From JAWLCQ01 sp041687095 (GTDB lineage: Bacteria; Planctomycetota; Phycisphaerae; SM23-33): a stretch of 27,053 bases of DNA. The notes below the pieces were generated by a model. That model made no database searches and was not told where the DNA came from. It was given only the letters and a program-made list of their open reading frames with translations. Of the stretch, positions 1 through 6,408 are shown in pieces. A program made the position numbers and the translations under genes. The DNA is taken from positions 1-27,053 of the forward strand of contig JAWLCQ010000052.1 in assembly GCA_041687095.1 (NCBI GenBank), read 5' to 3'. How positions within the stretch are numbered: the stretch's first letter is position 1; every line of letters begins with the position of its first letter.

Positions 1-17
1 GGTCAGGAGACCCCCAA

Positions 18-141
18 CGCACGCGCTTGAGGCAGCGCACGCGCTCGGGGCATCGCACGCGCTTCGGGCAGCGCACGCGCTCGGGGCATCGCACACGCTT
101 GAGCCGTCGCACACGCTTCGGCCGTCGCGCGCTTGGGGCGT
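18..141. repeat. 18-bp tandem repeat, about 7 units
   Basis: Seven head-to-tail units start at 18, 36, 54, 72, 90, 108 and 126 (the last is 16 bp). Each begins CGCACGCGCT or CGCACACGCT and ends in GGCAG, GGCAT or GCCGT. Units alternate in type: those at 36 and 72 are identical, and those at 18 and 54 differ by one base. The minus frame through it is open (3-215) and reads as an Arg/Ala/Pro repeat peptide with no start signal that I would trust. I treat it as non-coding satellite-like DNA. The rest of 142-270 shows nothing recognisable. Confidence 0.85.
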
Positions 142-270
142 CCACAGACCGCTGACAGGGGCAAATCAACAAGATTTCCTTCCCCGTCCCGGCCGCCCGC
201 AACCCCCGTCCGCACCGGGGGTTCGATACCGTACGCTCCCCAGCCGCCCCCTCCCGCGAACCCTTCCGAG

Positions 271-325
271 GCTTATTTTCCTTGCACGAATGACATTGTT
301 AGATATCTTGTTAACTTATAAGGAG
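271..325 (+). promoter_or_regulatory. AT-rich promoter-like region ahead of the small-gene cluster
   Basis: This is a sharp AT-rich island in otherwise GC-rich DNA. TTGCAC (282-287) and TATCTT (304-309) are 16 bases apart and could serve as -35/-10 boxes. A palindrome AGATATCT lies at 301-308, and a strong ribosome-binding site AAGGAG at 320-325 precedes the ATG at 337. The position directly before five co-directional genes supports a promoter. The exact boxes are an inference. Confidence 0.4.
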
Positions 326-336
326 CACGATGCGAC

Positions 337-1224
337 ATGATGGATACACATGAACGCCAACCGAGCAGATCCGCAACGGACGAGGCCGCGGAGCGGGGAG
401 CCGGGCGACTCCGGGGGGAACAAGCCCAATCCGCCTGTATCGCCGCCCTTCGTCAGGCCATCGAGCACGGCCGCCCGCGTCTGATCGGGGCGGTGTGGGC
501 CGACTACGACCACGTGGAGACCCATCGCTACGGCAACCGCTTCGACGCGGAACTCCGCCTGATCGGCCTCACCGCGAGGGTCGAGGTGCGAGTGCCCCTC
601 CACCCCCCCACCGGCGGCCACGCCCCTGTCCCCGAGGGGTACGAGTTGGAGTTGGAGGCCGGTGGCGGCGGCGCGGCGGGGCTGTGGCTGCGGGGCGAGG
701 GGATCGATCCCGAGGACCCTCCGGACGTTCTCGGCGAGGCCCTGGCCGCGGAGGACCCGCTGGCCGTGGGGATCGCCCTGGCGGAGGTCCGCGCCCACCA
801 CACCTTCCGCACCCGCGAGGGCTGGAGCGATCTGCGGCTGTCGTGCGAGGTGGCGGGGGCGGGGTTTCTCCTGACGCACAAGGGCGTGGAGGCCGTCCTC
901 ACGCTCGACCTCGCCGCCGAGCCCCGCCTCCTGACACAGCACGCTCCTGCGCTTCCCCCCGCGCCGCACAGGGCCTGCGGGCGAACGGGCGGTGAGGGGG
1001 CGTCGCGGGGGCGGTCGGGGGGGGGATTCGGCGGGGACGCGAGGAGGCCGCCGCACCGCGACGGCCGGGCCGTGGACCCCGCCCGCGCCCTGAGCGGAAC
1101 GCGAGACGGGCACACCGCAGGTCGAGCGGAGCAACGACCCGCCCGCCGGGATCGGGGGCGCGTGGCCCCCATTGGGCGAGGGGGGATGGGAGCGGCAGTG
1201 GATCCGGAGAGGAGCGGAGCATGA
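337..1224 (+). CDS. Hypothetical protein, first gene of small accessory cluster
   Basis: I do not recognise this 295-residue protein. The ATG at 337 lies 11 bases after AAGGAG. A competing ATG at 330 opens only a seven-codon ORF. Residues 1 to about 200 look like a real folded domain, with alternating strands and helices and balanced acidic and basic residues. From about residue 205 to the end the composition changes to Gly/Arg/Pro/Ala-rich low complexity with no hydrophobic core. The tail may therefore be disordered, or it may result from a frameshift or run-on into former intergenic DNA. The stop overlaps the next start (ATGA at 1221-1224), which implies translational coupling. It heads a five-gene run ending at 2741. 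Function unknown. Confidence 0.55.
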   Translation: MMDTHERQPSRSATDEAAERGAGRLRGEQAQSACIAALRQAIEHGRPRLIGAVWADYDHVETHRYGNRFDAELRLIGLTARVEVRVPLHPPTGGHAPVPEGYELELEAGGGGAAGLWLRGEGIDPEDPPDVLGEALAAEDPLAVGIALAEVRAHHTFRTREGWSDLRLSCEVAGAGFLLTHKGVEAVLTLDLAAEPRLLTQHAPALPPAPHRACGRTGGEGASRGRSGGGFGGDARRPPHRDGRAVDPARALSGTRDGHTAGRAEQRPARRDRGRVAPIGRGGMGAAVDPERSGA

Positions 1225-1442
1225 TCGCGGTTCAGGAGCGGGAGACGGCGGCTGCCCCGGGGAGACGGGGCACGGCGGACGAGGCGAGGGAGGCGCGGCA
1301 GGTGCGGGCGGCGCTGATGCGGGCGGGGATTCTGCTGCACGGATCGGTGGAGCCCTCGCGGCGGGTCCCGGGGCACTCGCTGCGGATGGCGCGGCACGCG
1401 TCGCGGGTGCGGCGGCACGAGCGGGCGTGCGGGCGGCGATGA
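1221..1442 (+). CDS. Small hypothetical basic protein
   Basis: A 73-residue, strongly Arg/Ala-rich protein whose ATG overlaps the previous stop by four bases. A purine-rich GGAGAGGAGCGGAG segment lies immediately upstream as a ribosome-binding site. The sequence is helical and basic, especially in the last 25 residues (Arg/His clusters), so binding to nucleic acid or to a partner protein is possible. I recognise no family. Its existence rests on the coupled start and its position inside a co-directional cluster. It could be a spurious ORF, because GC-rich DNA is rich in long open frames. Confidence 0.4.
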   Translation: MIAVQERETAAAPGRRGTADEAREARQVRAALMRAGILLHGSVEPSRRVPGHSLRMARHASRVRRHERACGRR

Positions 1443-1490
1443 CGAGAGCGTCTGGAGACGGTGTGGCTTAACACAGGAAAGGAATTCCCC

Positions 1491-1850
1491 ATGAGATGCC
1501 GAGTTCGCAGCCTCGTGGTCCCCGACGACGCCCCGCCCTGCACAGGGGCGGCGGCCGGGACGTGCCTGGTGGTCGATGAGCGCCAGGTGGACGACCCGGC
1601 CAAGGTCCCCGCCCGGCGAGGGCAGCGGGAGTGGTGGTACGACCGCGGGTGCAATCACCGCGTGGAGCACGGGCGGATCCGCCGCGACCTGCCCGAGCGC
1701 GGATGGTTCCTGGAGGTCGCCTCCGTGGAGGACCTCCTCCAGCTTGCCCGCGAGCACGGGGGGCTGCACGTGGGGTGCAGCGCGCTGCGCCCCGACGTGT
1801 GCGAGATCGTCCTCGCCGGGCCCATCGAGTGCGCGGGGACCTGCGTATGA
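1491..1850 (+). CDS. Small hypothetical protein (119 aa)
   Basis: The frame is open from a GTG at 1461, but the ATG at 1491 follows AGGAAAGGA (1475-1483) at a sensible distance and is preferred. The 119-residue product has a mixed alpha/beta composition, with aromatic and charged segments (EWWYDRG near residue 52) and scattered cysteines. It includes a helical SVEDLLQLAREHG stretch and a C-terminal C-x3-C. I cannot assign a family. Its stop TGA lies within the ATGA that starts the next gene, so the two are probably translated together. The cluster context (a possible DNA-binding zinc/HTH protein next door) suggests a shared accessory role. Confidence 0.6.
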   Translation: MRCRVRSLVVPDDAPPCTGAAAGTCLVVDERQVDDPAKVPARRGQREWWYDRGCNHRVEHGRIRRDLPERGWFLEVASVEDLLQLAREHGGLHVGCSALRPDVCEIVLAGPIECAGTCV

Positions 1851-2275
1851 CCCCTCGCCGCGACACGGCGAGTTCCGAGCGGGCGGCCCGTCGCGCGGCG
1901 GCGCGGCCGTCTGCGGCGGCACGGCCGGCGGCGGCCCCGCCAGCCCCGCCGGCCCAGGCCGAAGCGTACGCCTTCCGCTGCTCCCTCTGCCACGAGCCCA
2001 TCGGGGACCCGCTGTACGTGGGGCCCTGGGGGCACGCCCCGCCCGGGGTGTGCTTCACCTGCTGGGTGAACGCCTTCGAGGACCGCGCCCCGCGGGACTG
2101 GGGGCGGCGGATGGTGGCGGTGTGGCTGATGGCGAACGGGTACACACAGACGGAGGCGGCGATGCGGGTGGGCGTGCGGGAGCGGCGGATCCGCAAGTGG
2201 CGGATGCGGTTGGCCAAGAACCCCCTCGCCTTCCTCCGCGCCCTCGAGGACATGGACGCCCCCCCGGGCGATTGA
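1847..2275 (+). CDS. Zinc-motif plus helix-turn-helix small protein
   Basis: A 142-residue protein starting at ATG 1847, overlapping the preceding stop (ATGA). Residues 1-40 are a disordered Ala/Pro/Arg-rich leader. Residues 45-72 hold C45-x2-C48 and C69-x2-C72 separated by 20 residues, a treble-clef or zinc-ribbon spacing. Residues 88-124 look like a helix-turn-helix, with NGYTQTEAAMRVGV as first helix and turn and a basic recognition helix (RERRIRKWRMRLAKN). The HTH resembles those of transposase or terminase small subunits and, more loosely, sigma region 4. The likely role is DNA binding; the target is unknown. The next gene, 28 bases downstream, also carries four cysteines, so the two may act together. 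I do not recognise an exact family. Confidence 0.65.
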   Translation: MTPRRDTASSERAARRAAARPSAAARPAAAPPAPPAQAEAYAFRCSLCHEPIGDPLYVGPWGHAPPGVCFTCWVNAFEDRAPRDWGRRMVAVWLMANGYTQTEAAMRVGVRERRIRKWRMRLAKNPLAFLRALEDMDAPPGD

Positions 2276-2303
2276 GCACCAGGACCATGGAAAGGACCCA
2301 GGA

Positions 2304-2741
2304 ATGTCGACCCAGTCGTTGACGCGGATGACGCGGATCCGAAGGCTCGCCCTCTCGCTGTGCCGCTCGTGCGGCGTGTACCCCCCGGACGTGGAGGACG
2401 TCGCCGAGGACATCGTGCGGCGGTCGTGGCGGCACCCGGTGCGGATGCAGGGCATGGTGGCGATGGAGACGCTCCGCCGGCACCTCTGCCGTCAGCTCCG
2501 CCGCCCCCGCCGCGCCCTGGGGCGCAGCGCCCTGCGCCTCAAGGCCGTCGGGGAGTACGAGGCGCTCCGCTCGGAGTACCTGCAGGAGTTGACCGACGCC
2601 CACGGCCGCTGGATCCGGGCCTTCGACGCCCACGACCGCCGCTTCGCCGAAGCCAACGGCGTGTGCCCCCGCTGCGCCCGCCCGGGCGACTTCGCCGCCC
2701 CCTCCGCCCGCTGCGAGTGCGGGTTCGGCATGGGCGGCTGA
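2304..2741 (+). CDS. Sigma-70 region 2-like protein with C-terminal zinc ribbon
   Basis: A 145-residue protein. ATG 2304 is preceded by AAAGGA at 2291-2296. Residues 10-70 read like sigma-factor region 2: a basic first helix, then VYPPDVEDVAEDIVRRSW (compare the family's AEDVAQE..LRAW pattern), then an Arg-rich helix ending RRHLCRQLRRPRR like the DNA-melting helix. Residues 80-118 form a charged helix. C121-x2-C124 and C137-x-C139 make a compact zinc ribbon at the end. No region 4 is present in this protein, but the preceding gene has an HTH. It could be a divergent, split ECF-like factor, an anti-sigma-like partner, or an unrelated helical protein. The sigma resemblance is by eye only. Confidence 0.55.
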   Translation: MSTQSLTRMTRIRRLALSLCRSCGVYPPDVEDVAEDIVRRSWRHPVRMQGMVAMETLRRHLCRQLRRPRRALGRSALRLKAVGEYEALRSEYLQELTDAHGRWIRAFDAHDRRFAEANGVCPRCARPGDFAAPSARCECGFGMGG

Positions 2742-2763
2742 GGTGAGACCCGAAGGCTTCCTG

Positions 2764-2850
2764 CACCGCGGAGATCGCGGAGAACGCAGAGAGGATGGGA
2801 CGTCGCGCAGGCGGATCGCTCTCTCCGCGTTCTCCGCGCTCTCTGCGGTG
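2764..2850. repeat. Inverted repeat of CTCTGCGGTG family (MITE-like)
   Basis: The 30-bp arm 2764-2793 (starts CACCGCGGAGATCGC) pairs with 2821-2850 (ends CTCTCTGCGGTG) at 27 of 30 positions, with a 27-base centre. It lies just after a gene stop, so its transcript could form a long hairpin that ends or stabilises the upstream mRNA. From memory, similar CGCAGAG/CTCTGCG palindromes are scattered between genes in many planctomycete and other environmental genomes. No U-tract follows, so a classical terminator is not supported. Confidence 0.8.
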
Positions 2851-2893
2851 ACAGAGACGTTTCCTCCCCGCCTCCCGCCGCGGAGACTCATAT

Positions 2894-3005
2894 GCATCCC
2901 AGGCGTTTGTCATGCAGGGCCGGTTGGACGCGGTTGCTCCCGGCTTCGCCAAGGCTACGCCGCAGCAGGCCGCTGCGCTTCGCAGGCCACGGCACCCCCG
3001 GGTTT
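2894..3005. repeat. Dispersed repeat E, copy 1
   Basis: This segment aligns by eye with 10085-10200 at roughly three quarters identity. Shared blocks include CCGGTTGGA, GGTTGCTCCCG, CGCCAAGGCT and CCACGGCACCC. The minus-strand reading of both copies gives the same peptide pattern (RSGL-x-RRSLG-x2-GSN), which GC-rich genomes often have annotated as spurious ORFs. A third, truncated copy lies at 23195-23238. It separates the inverted repeat at 2764-2850 from the end of the recombinase gene. No protein-coding role is supported. Confidence 0.7.
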
Positions 3006-3024
3006 GGCATGGAGGGCTGAGGCG

Positions 3025-4002
3025 TCAGCCTGACTTGGCCAGCGGGTGGGCGCGGTCGTAGACCTGCTTGAGGCGGGTGGTGGTCAGGTGGGTGTAGATC
3101 TGCGTGGTGGACAGCGAGGCGTGGCCCAGCATCTCCTGCACGCTCCGCAGGTCCGCCCCGGCGTTGAGGAGGTGCGTGGCGAAGCAGTGGCGGAGCGTGT
3201 GCGGGGTCACGTGGGCCGCGATGCCCGCGTCCCGCAGGTACCCGTCGAGGTTGCGGCGGATCGAGCGGTCCGTCATCCGCTTCCCGAAGCGGTTGACGAA
3301 CAGCGGGCCTGCGGTGGAGCGGCCGAAGACGGTTTGGCACTGGCGGCGGTAGGCGTCGATGGCCTCCAGGGCCTTCCCGCCCAGCGGGACCAGCCGCTCC
3401 TTCCGCCCCTTCCCGCGGATGCGGAGGACGGAGGCGAAGTCATCGAGGTCCTCGATGTTGAGGGCCACCAGCTCGCTGATCCGCAGGCCCGAGGAGTAGA
3501 GCGTCTCGAGGATGGCCCGGTCGCGGAGGCCCCCAAAGGTCGTGGCGTCGGGGGCGGCGAGGATCGTTTCGACCTGCTGCTCGTCGAGGCTGGTGGGCAG
3601 GCGGCGGTCCTGGCGGGGGGTGCGGACCACGCTCACCGCCGACGCCTCCAGCAGTCCGCAGCGCACGAGGAACTTGTAGAACGTCCGCAGCGTGGCGAGC
3701 TTGCGGGCGGCGGTGGTCTTGGAGAACCCGCTGTTCCGCATCATCGCCAGGTATCCCCGCACGTCGGTGGGGGTGACGGAGAGCAGGAGGGCTTCGAGCG
3801 TCTCCTGCGGCAGTTCCTCGGGCGGGGGGAGCTGATCGGCGGTGAGGGCCTCGCTGTCGCCCCCGTCGGAGCGGGCGCAGAGGTACTGGCAGAACTGCGT
3901 CAGGTCGCTGCCGTAGGAGCGGACGGTGTGGGGCGAGAAGTTGCGCTCGCTGTCCAGGTACTCCTGGAAGCGCTCCAGGATGGCTAGGGACAGCGCGGGC
4001 AT
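3025..4002 (-). CDS. xerC: Tyrosine recombinase XerC/XerD
   Basis: Site-specific tyrosine recombinase of 325 residues, expected to resolve chromosome dimers at a dif site or to move an integrated element. The N-terminal SAM-like DNA-binding domain covers about residues 4-125. It holds an extra segment of about 30 residues (near 44-76) not usual in E. coli XerC, which makes the protein longer than the usual 298. The catalytic domain is complete: R174 in GLRISEL, K198 in RGKGRKER, H268 and R271 in HTLRHCF, H294 in LGHASLS and nucleophile Y303 in IYTH. The ATG at 4002 begins at the usual family N-terminus; a longer frame upstream is the neighbour's overlap. The start lies inside the preceding small gene (19-base overlap), so the two are coupled. 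The full catalytic set and Xer-like length favour XerC/D over a phage integrase. Confidence 0.9.
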   Translation of the reverse strand: MPALSLAILERFQEYLDSERNFSPHTVRSYGSDLTQFCQYLCARSDGGDSEALTADQLPPPEELPQETLEALLLSVTPTDVRGYLAMMRNSGFSKTTAARKLATLRTFYKFLVRCGLLEASAVSVVRTPRQDRRLPTSLDEQQVETILAAPDATTFGGLRDRAILETLYSSGLRISELVALNIEDLDDFASVLRIRGKGRKERLVPLGGKALEAIDAYRRQCQTVFGRSTAGPLFVNRFGKRMTDRSIRRNLDGYLRDAGIAAHVTPHTLRHCFATHLLNAGADLRSVQEMLGHASLSTTQIYTHLTTTRLKQVYDRAHPLAKSG

Positions 4003-4232
4003 GGGCCGTCCTTGGCGCCGGGCAACTGGGTGCGGAACTTGTGGGAGCACTCCTCGGCGGCGTGCTGCACGACCTGGTAGCTGAGGTTGGCCGCGTCCAT
4101 CCAATCGAGGTTGGTCTCGCCCTCCTCGACGAGCGCGACGATCTCGTCCACGATCCGGTCCTCCTGACCGGGCCCGTAGCGGAAGACGTAGGAATGTCCG
4201 TCCTTCACCAGATGCAGCACGCGGACTTGCAT
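3984..4232 (-). CDS. Small hypothetical protein with CHCC metal-site candidate
   Basis: An 82-residue protein overlapping the recombinase start. The ATG at 4232 is preceded by GGAGAGCTGTC, a good ribosome-binding site. The body (1-58) looks like a compact alpha/beta fold: a beta strand (MQVRVLHLVK), aromatic strand HSYVFRYG, then helices rich in Glu (EDRIVDEIVALVEEGE) and NLDWMDAANLSYQVV. The end carries C62-x-H64 and C78-x2-C81, which could bind one zinc. I do not recognise the family. Coupling to xerC suggests co-expression rather than proving a shared task. The frame is open farther upstream to about 4670, but that part translates repeat DNA and is not believed. Confidence 0.7.
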   Translation of the reverse strand: MQVRVLHLVKDGHSYVFRYGPGQEDRIVDEIVALVEEGETNLDWMDAANLSYQVVQHAAEECSHKFRTQLPGAKDGPCPRCP

Positions 4233-4333
4233 GACAGCTCTCCGTTTCCCGCGGCGACCATGGCGCGCGGTACGGTATCTATCGGCGAACGACGCCGAAA
4301 ACTGAAGGGCCGGCGGGAAGGCGAAATCCCCAG

Positions 4334-4440
4334 GTATGGCCGAAAAGCGGTGGGGCGCCGGACGGGGAGGGTTGGAGAGCATCAGGAACCCGCCTCGACC
4401 GTCGAAATCCGAAATCCGAAGCACGAAATCCGAAACAAAT
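4334..4440 (+). repeat. Dispersed repeat A, copy 1
   Basis: The segment begins GTATGGCCGAAAAGCGGTGG and ends in the CGAAATCCGAAAC-type repeats. It matches the reverse complement of 14107-14217 closely, with shared blocks GGGGAGGGTTGGA, GCATCAGGAACCCGCCT, ACCGTCGAAATCCGAA and GCACGAAATCCGAAACAAAT. It is immediately followed by repeat B, so most of the intergenic stretch 4233-4753 is repeat DNA. The piece 4650-4753 holds only the nadE leader. Confidence 0.85.
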
Positions 4441-4649
4441 TCGAAATCCGAAACTCGAAAATCCCAAACGCGGCCCCGCCACAGGACGCTTCGATTGCAT
4501 GGCCGACTCCCGCAGGCCCGAAGCCCGTTTCTGTCATTCGGATTTGCCGCTTTGAATTTGTTTCGGATTTCGGGTTTCGAGTTTCGGATTTGGGACCCCC
4601 GCGATGCCGTGGCTAAAGGGCCCACCGAAAACCGGCCACACCCAAATCC
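4441..4649 (+). repeat. Dispersed repeat B, copy 1
   Basis: It runs from TCGAAATCCGAAACTCGAAA to ACCGAAAACCGGCCACACCC. It matches the reverse complement of 13671-13866: shared GACGCTTCGA, CCCGTTTCTGTCATTCGGAT, TTTGTTTCGGATTTCGGGTT and GCGATGCCGTGGC. It is bounded on both sides by oppositely oriented AAATCCGAAAC-type motifs, so the unit is itself a rough inverted repeat. No ORF in it is credible. Confidence 0.85.
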
Positions 4650-4753
4650 CCCGGCTCTTGCGCCCGTCATTGTCCCGCACCGCCGTCGTACGCTAAAGTA
4701 GTGGATTCCCGCCCACCGTCACCGGGACGCGAGGCGGGGAGGAATGGACGGGT

Positions 4754-6406
4754 ATGAAATACGCGCTGGCACAACTGAATCCGGTCGTCGGGGACATCCG
4801 CGGCAATACCGCCAAGGTCCTCGACGCCATCGCCCGCTCCGCCCGCAAGGGGGCGGACCTGGTCCTGCTGCCCGAGCTGTGCCTCGTGGGCTACCCCCCG
4901 CGGGACCTGCTCCGCAAGGAGCGGTTCATCCGCGACAACCTTTCCGCCCTCGACGAGGTGGCAAAGCACTGCACGACGACCGCGGCCGTCGTGGGGTTCG
5001 TGCAGCCCAACCCCACGGGGCTGGGCCCGCCCCTGCAGAACGCCGCCGCCCTCCTCGCCGATGGCAAGGTCCAGCACGTTCACGTCAAGCGCCTGCTCCC
5101 GACGTACGACGTCTTCGACGAGTCCCGCTACTTCCAGCCCGGGGGCGAGGCGAAGGTCATCGAGTTCCGCGGGGTGCGCCTGGGGATCAGCATCTGCGAG
5201 GAACTCTGGGACGCCGCCGCGCTGGGCCAGCGCCTCTACGACTACGACCCCATCGCCCACCTCCGCGAGCAGCAGCCCGACGTGATCCTGGGTTTGGCGG
5301 CGAGCCCGTTCCAGGTGGGCAAGGCGCGGACGCGCGAGACGCTCTTCGCCCGCCGCGCCCGCGAGGTCCACGCCCCGCTGCTCTACGTCAACCAGGTCGG
5401 GGGCAACGACGAGATCGTCTTCGACGGGGCGAGCTGCGCGTTCTCCGCCGCGGGCGAGCTGCTGCACCGCGGATCGAGCTTCGATGAGGATCTCGTCCTC
5501 CTCGATCCCGACGCTCCGCCCCCCGACACGGGGGCGGCGGCGCTCGACGACGTCGATGCCCTCCGCGGGGCCATCACCCTCGGACTGCGAGACTACGTCC
5601 GCAAGTGCGGGTTCCACAGCGTCATCCTGGGCCTCTCGGGCGGGATCGACTCGGCCCTGGTGGCCGCCCTGGCCGCCGACGCCCTGGGCCCCGAGCACGT
5701 CACCGGCTACGCCATGCCCTCACGCTACAGCTCCGACCACTCCGTCCGCGACGCCGAGGTGCTCGCGAGGAATCTGGGCATCCACTACCGCCTCGTGCCC
5801 ATCCCCCCCATGCACGATGCCTTCGAGTCCGCCCTCCGCGACGCCCTCCACGGCGGCGCGGTCGACATCGCCGAGGAGAACATCCAGGCCCGCATTCGCG
5901 GGGTCACCGTGATGGCCGCCAGCAACGCCTTCGGGCACCTGGCGCTCGCCACGGGGAACAAGAGCGAGCTGTCCGTGGGCTACTGCACGCTGTACGGGGA
6001 CATGTGCGGAGGGCTCGCCCCGATCGGGGACGTGCTCAAGACGGCCGTCTATCGCCTCGCGCGGCGGATCAACGAGGAGGCGGGGTACGACCGCATCCCC
6101 GAGAGCACGCTCACCAAGCCCCCGTCGGCGGAACTCAAGCCCGGGCAGACCGACCAGGACAAGCTCCCCCCCTACGACGAGCTGGACGGGATCCTGCAGC
6201 GGTACGTGGAGGAGGACTGGTCGAGCGACCGCATCATCGCCGAGGGCTACGACCCCGCGACGGTGCGGCGGGTCATTAACATGGTCGATTCGGCGGAGTT
6301 CAAGCGCAAGCAGGCCCCGCCGGTGTTGAAGGTGACGGGGCGTTCGTTCGGCGTGGGCCGGCGGATGCCCATCGCCCAGCGATACCGCGAGCAGGAACGG
6401 ACGTAG
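4754..6406 (+). CDS. nadE: Glutamine-dependent NAD+ synthetase
   Basis: This enzyme makes NAD+ from deamido-NAD+ (NaAD) with ATP, using ammonia freed from glutamine, in the cytoplasm. It is the last step of NAD synthesis. The 550-residue protein has two domains. Residues 1-255 are a nitrilase-type glutaminase with the full triad E41 (LLPELCLVGYPP), K112 (VKRLLPTYDVF) and C148 (GISICEELW). Residues 270-550 are the synthetase with the ATP-pyrophosphatase loop SGGIDS at 295-300, followed by typical segments (NIQARIRG, GNKSELSVGYCTLYGDM, KPPSAELKPGQTD). Length is usual for the glutaminase-fused form. GGAGG at 4739-4743 precedes ATG 4754; an out-of-frame ATG at 4744 is a shadow. The next gene starts two bases after the stop. 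Confidence 0.97.
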   Translation: MKYALAQLNPVVGDIRGNTAKVLDAIARSARKGADLVLLPELCLVGYPPRDLLRKERFIRDNLSALDEVAKHCTTTAAVVGFVQPNPTGLGPPLQNAAALLADGKVQHVHVKRLLPTYDVFDESRYFQPGGEAKVIEFRGVRLGISICEELWDAAALGQRLYDYDPIAHLREQQPDVILGLAASPFQVGKARTRETLFARRAREVHAPLLYVNQVGGNDEIVFDGASCAFSAAGELLHRGSSFDEDLVLLDPDAPPPDTGAAALDDVDALRGAITLGLRDYVRKCGFHSVILGLSGGIDSALVAALAADALGPEHVTGYAMPSRYSSDHSVRDAEVLARNLGIHYRLVPIPPMHDAFESALRDALHGGAVDIAEENIQARIRGVTVMAASNAFGHLALATGNKSELSVGYCTLYGDMCGGLAPIGDVLKTAVYRLARRINEEAGYDRIPESTLTKPPSAELKPGQTDQDKLPPYDELDGILQRYVEEDWSSDRIIAEGYDPATVRRVINMVDSAEFKRKQAPPVLKVTGRSFGVGRRMPIAQRYREQERT

Positions 6407-6408
6407 CG

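Noticed and set aside
3..215. Minus-strand ORF with Arg/Ala/Pro repeats
   Set aside because: It is the translation of the 18-bp tandem repeat, with no credible start site or family resemblance.
3025..4002. Phage-type integrase with attachment site
   Set aside because: The catalytic set and length fit XerC/D, and I found no direct repeat at the gene's end that would mark att sites.
4267..4670. N-terminal extension of the 82-residue protein, and ORF 4336-4701
   Set aside because: These frames read through dispersed repeats A and B; the ribosome-binding site at 4232 marks the real start.
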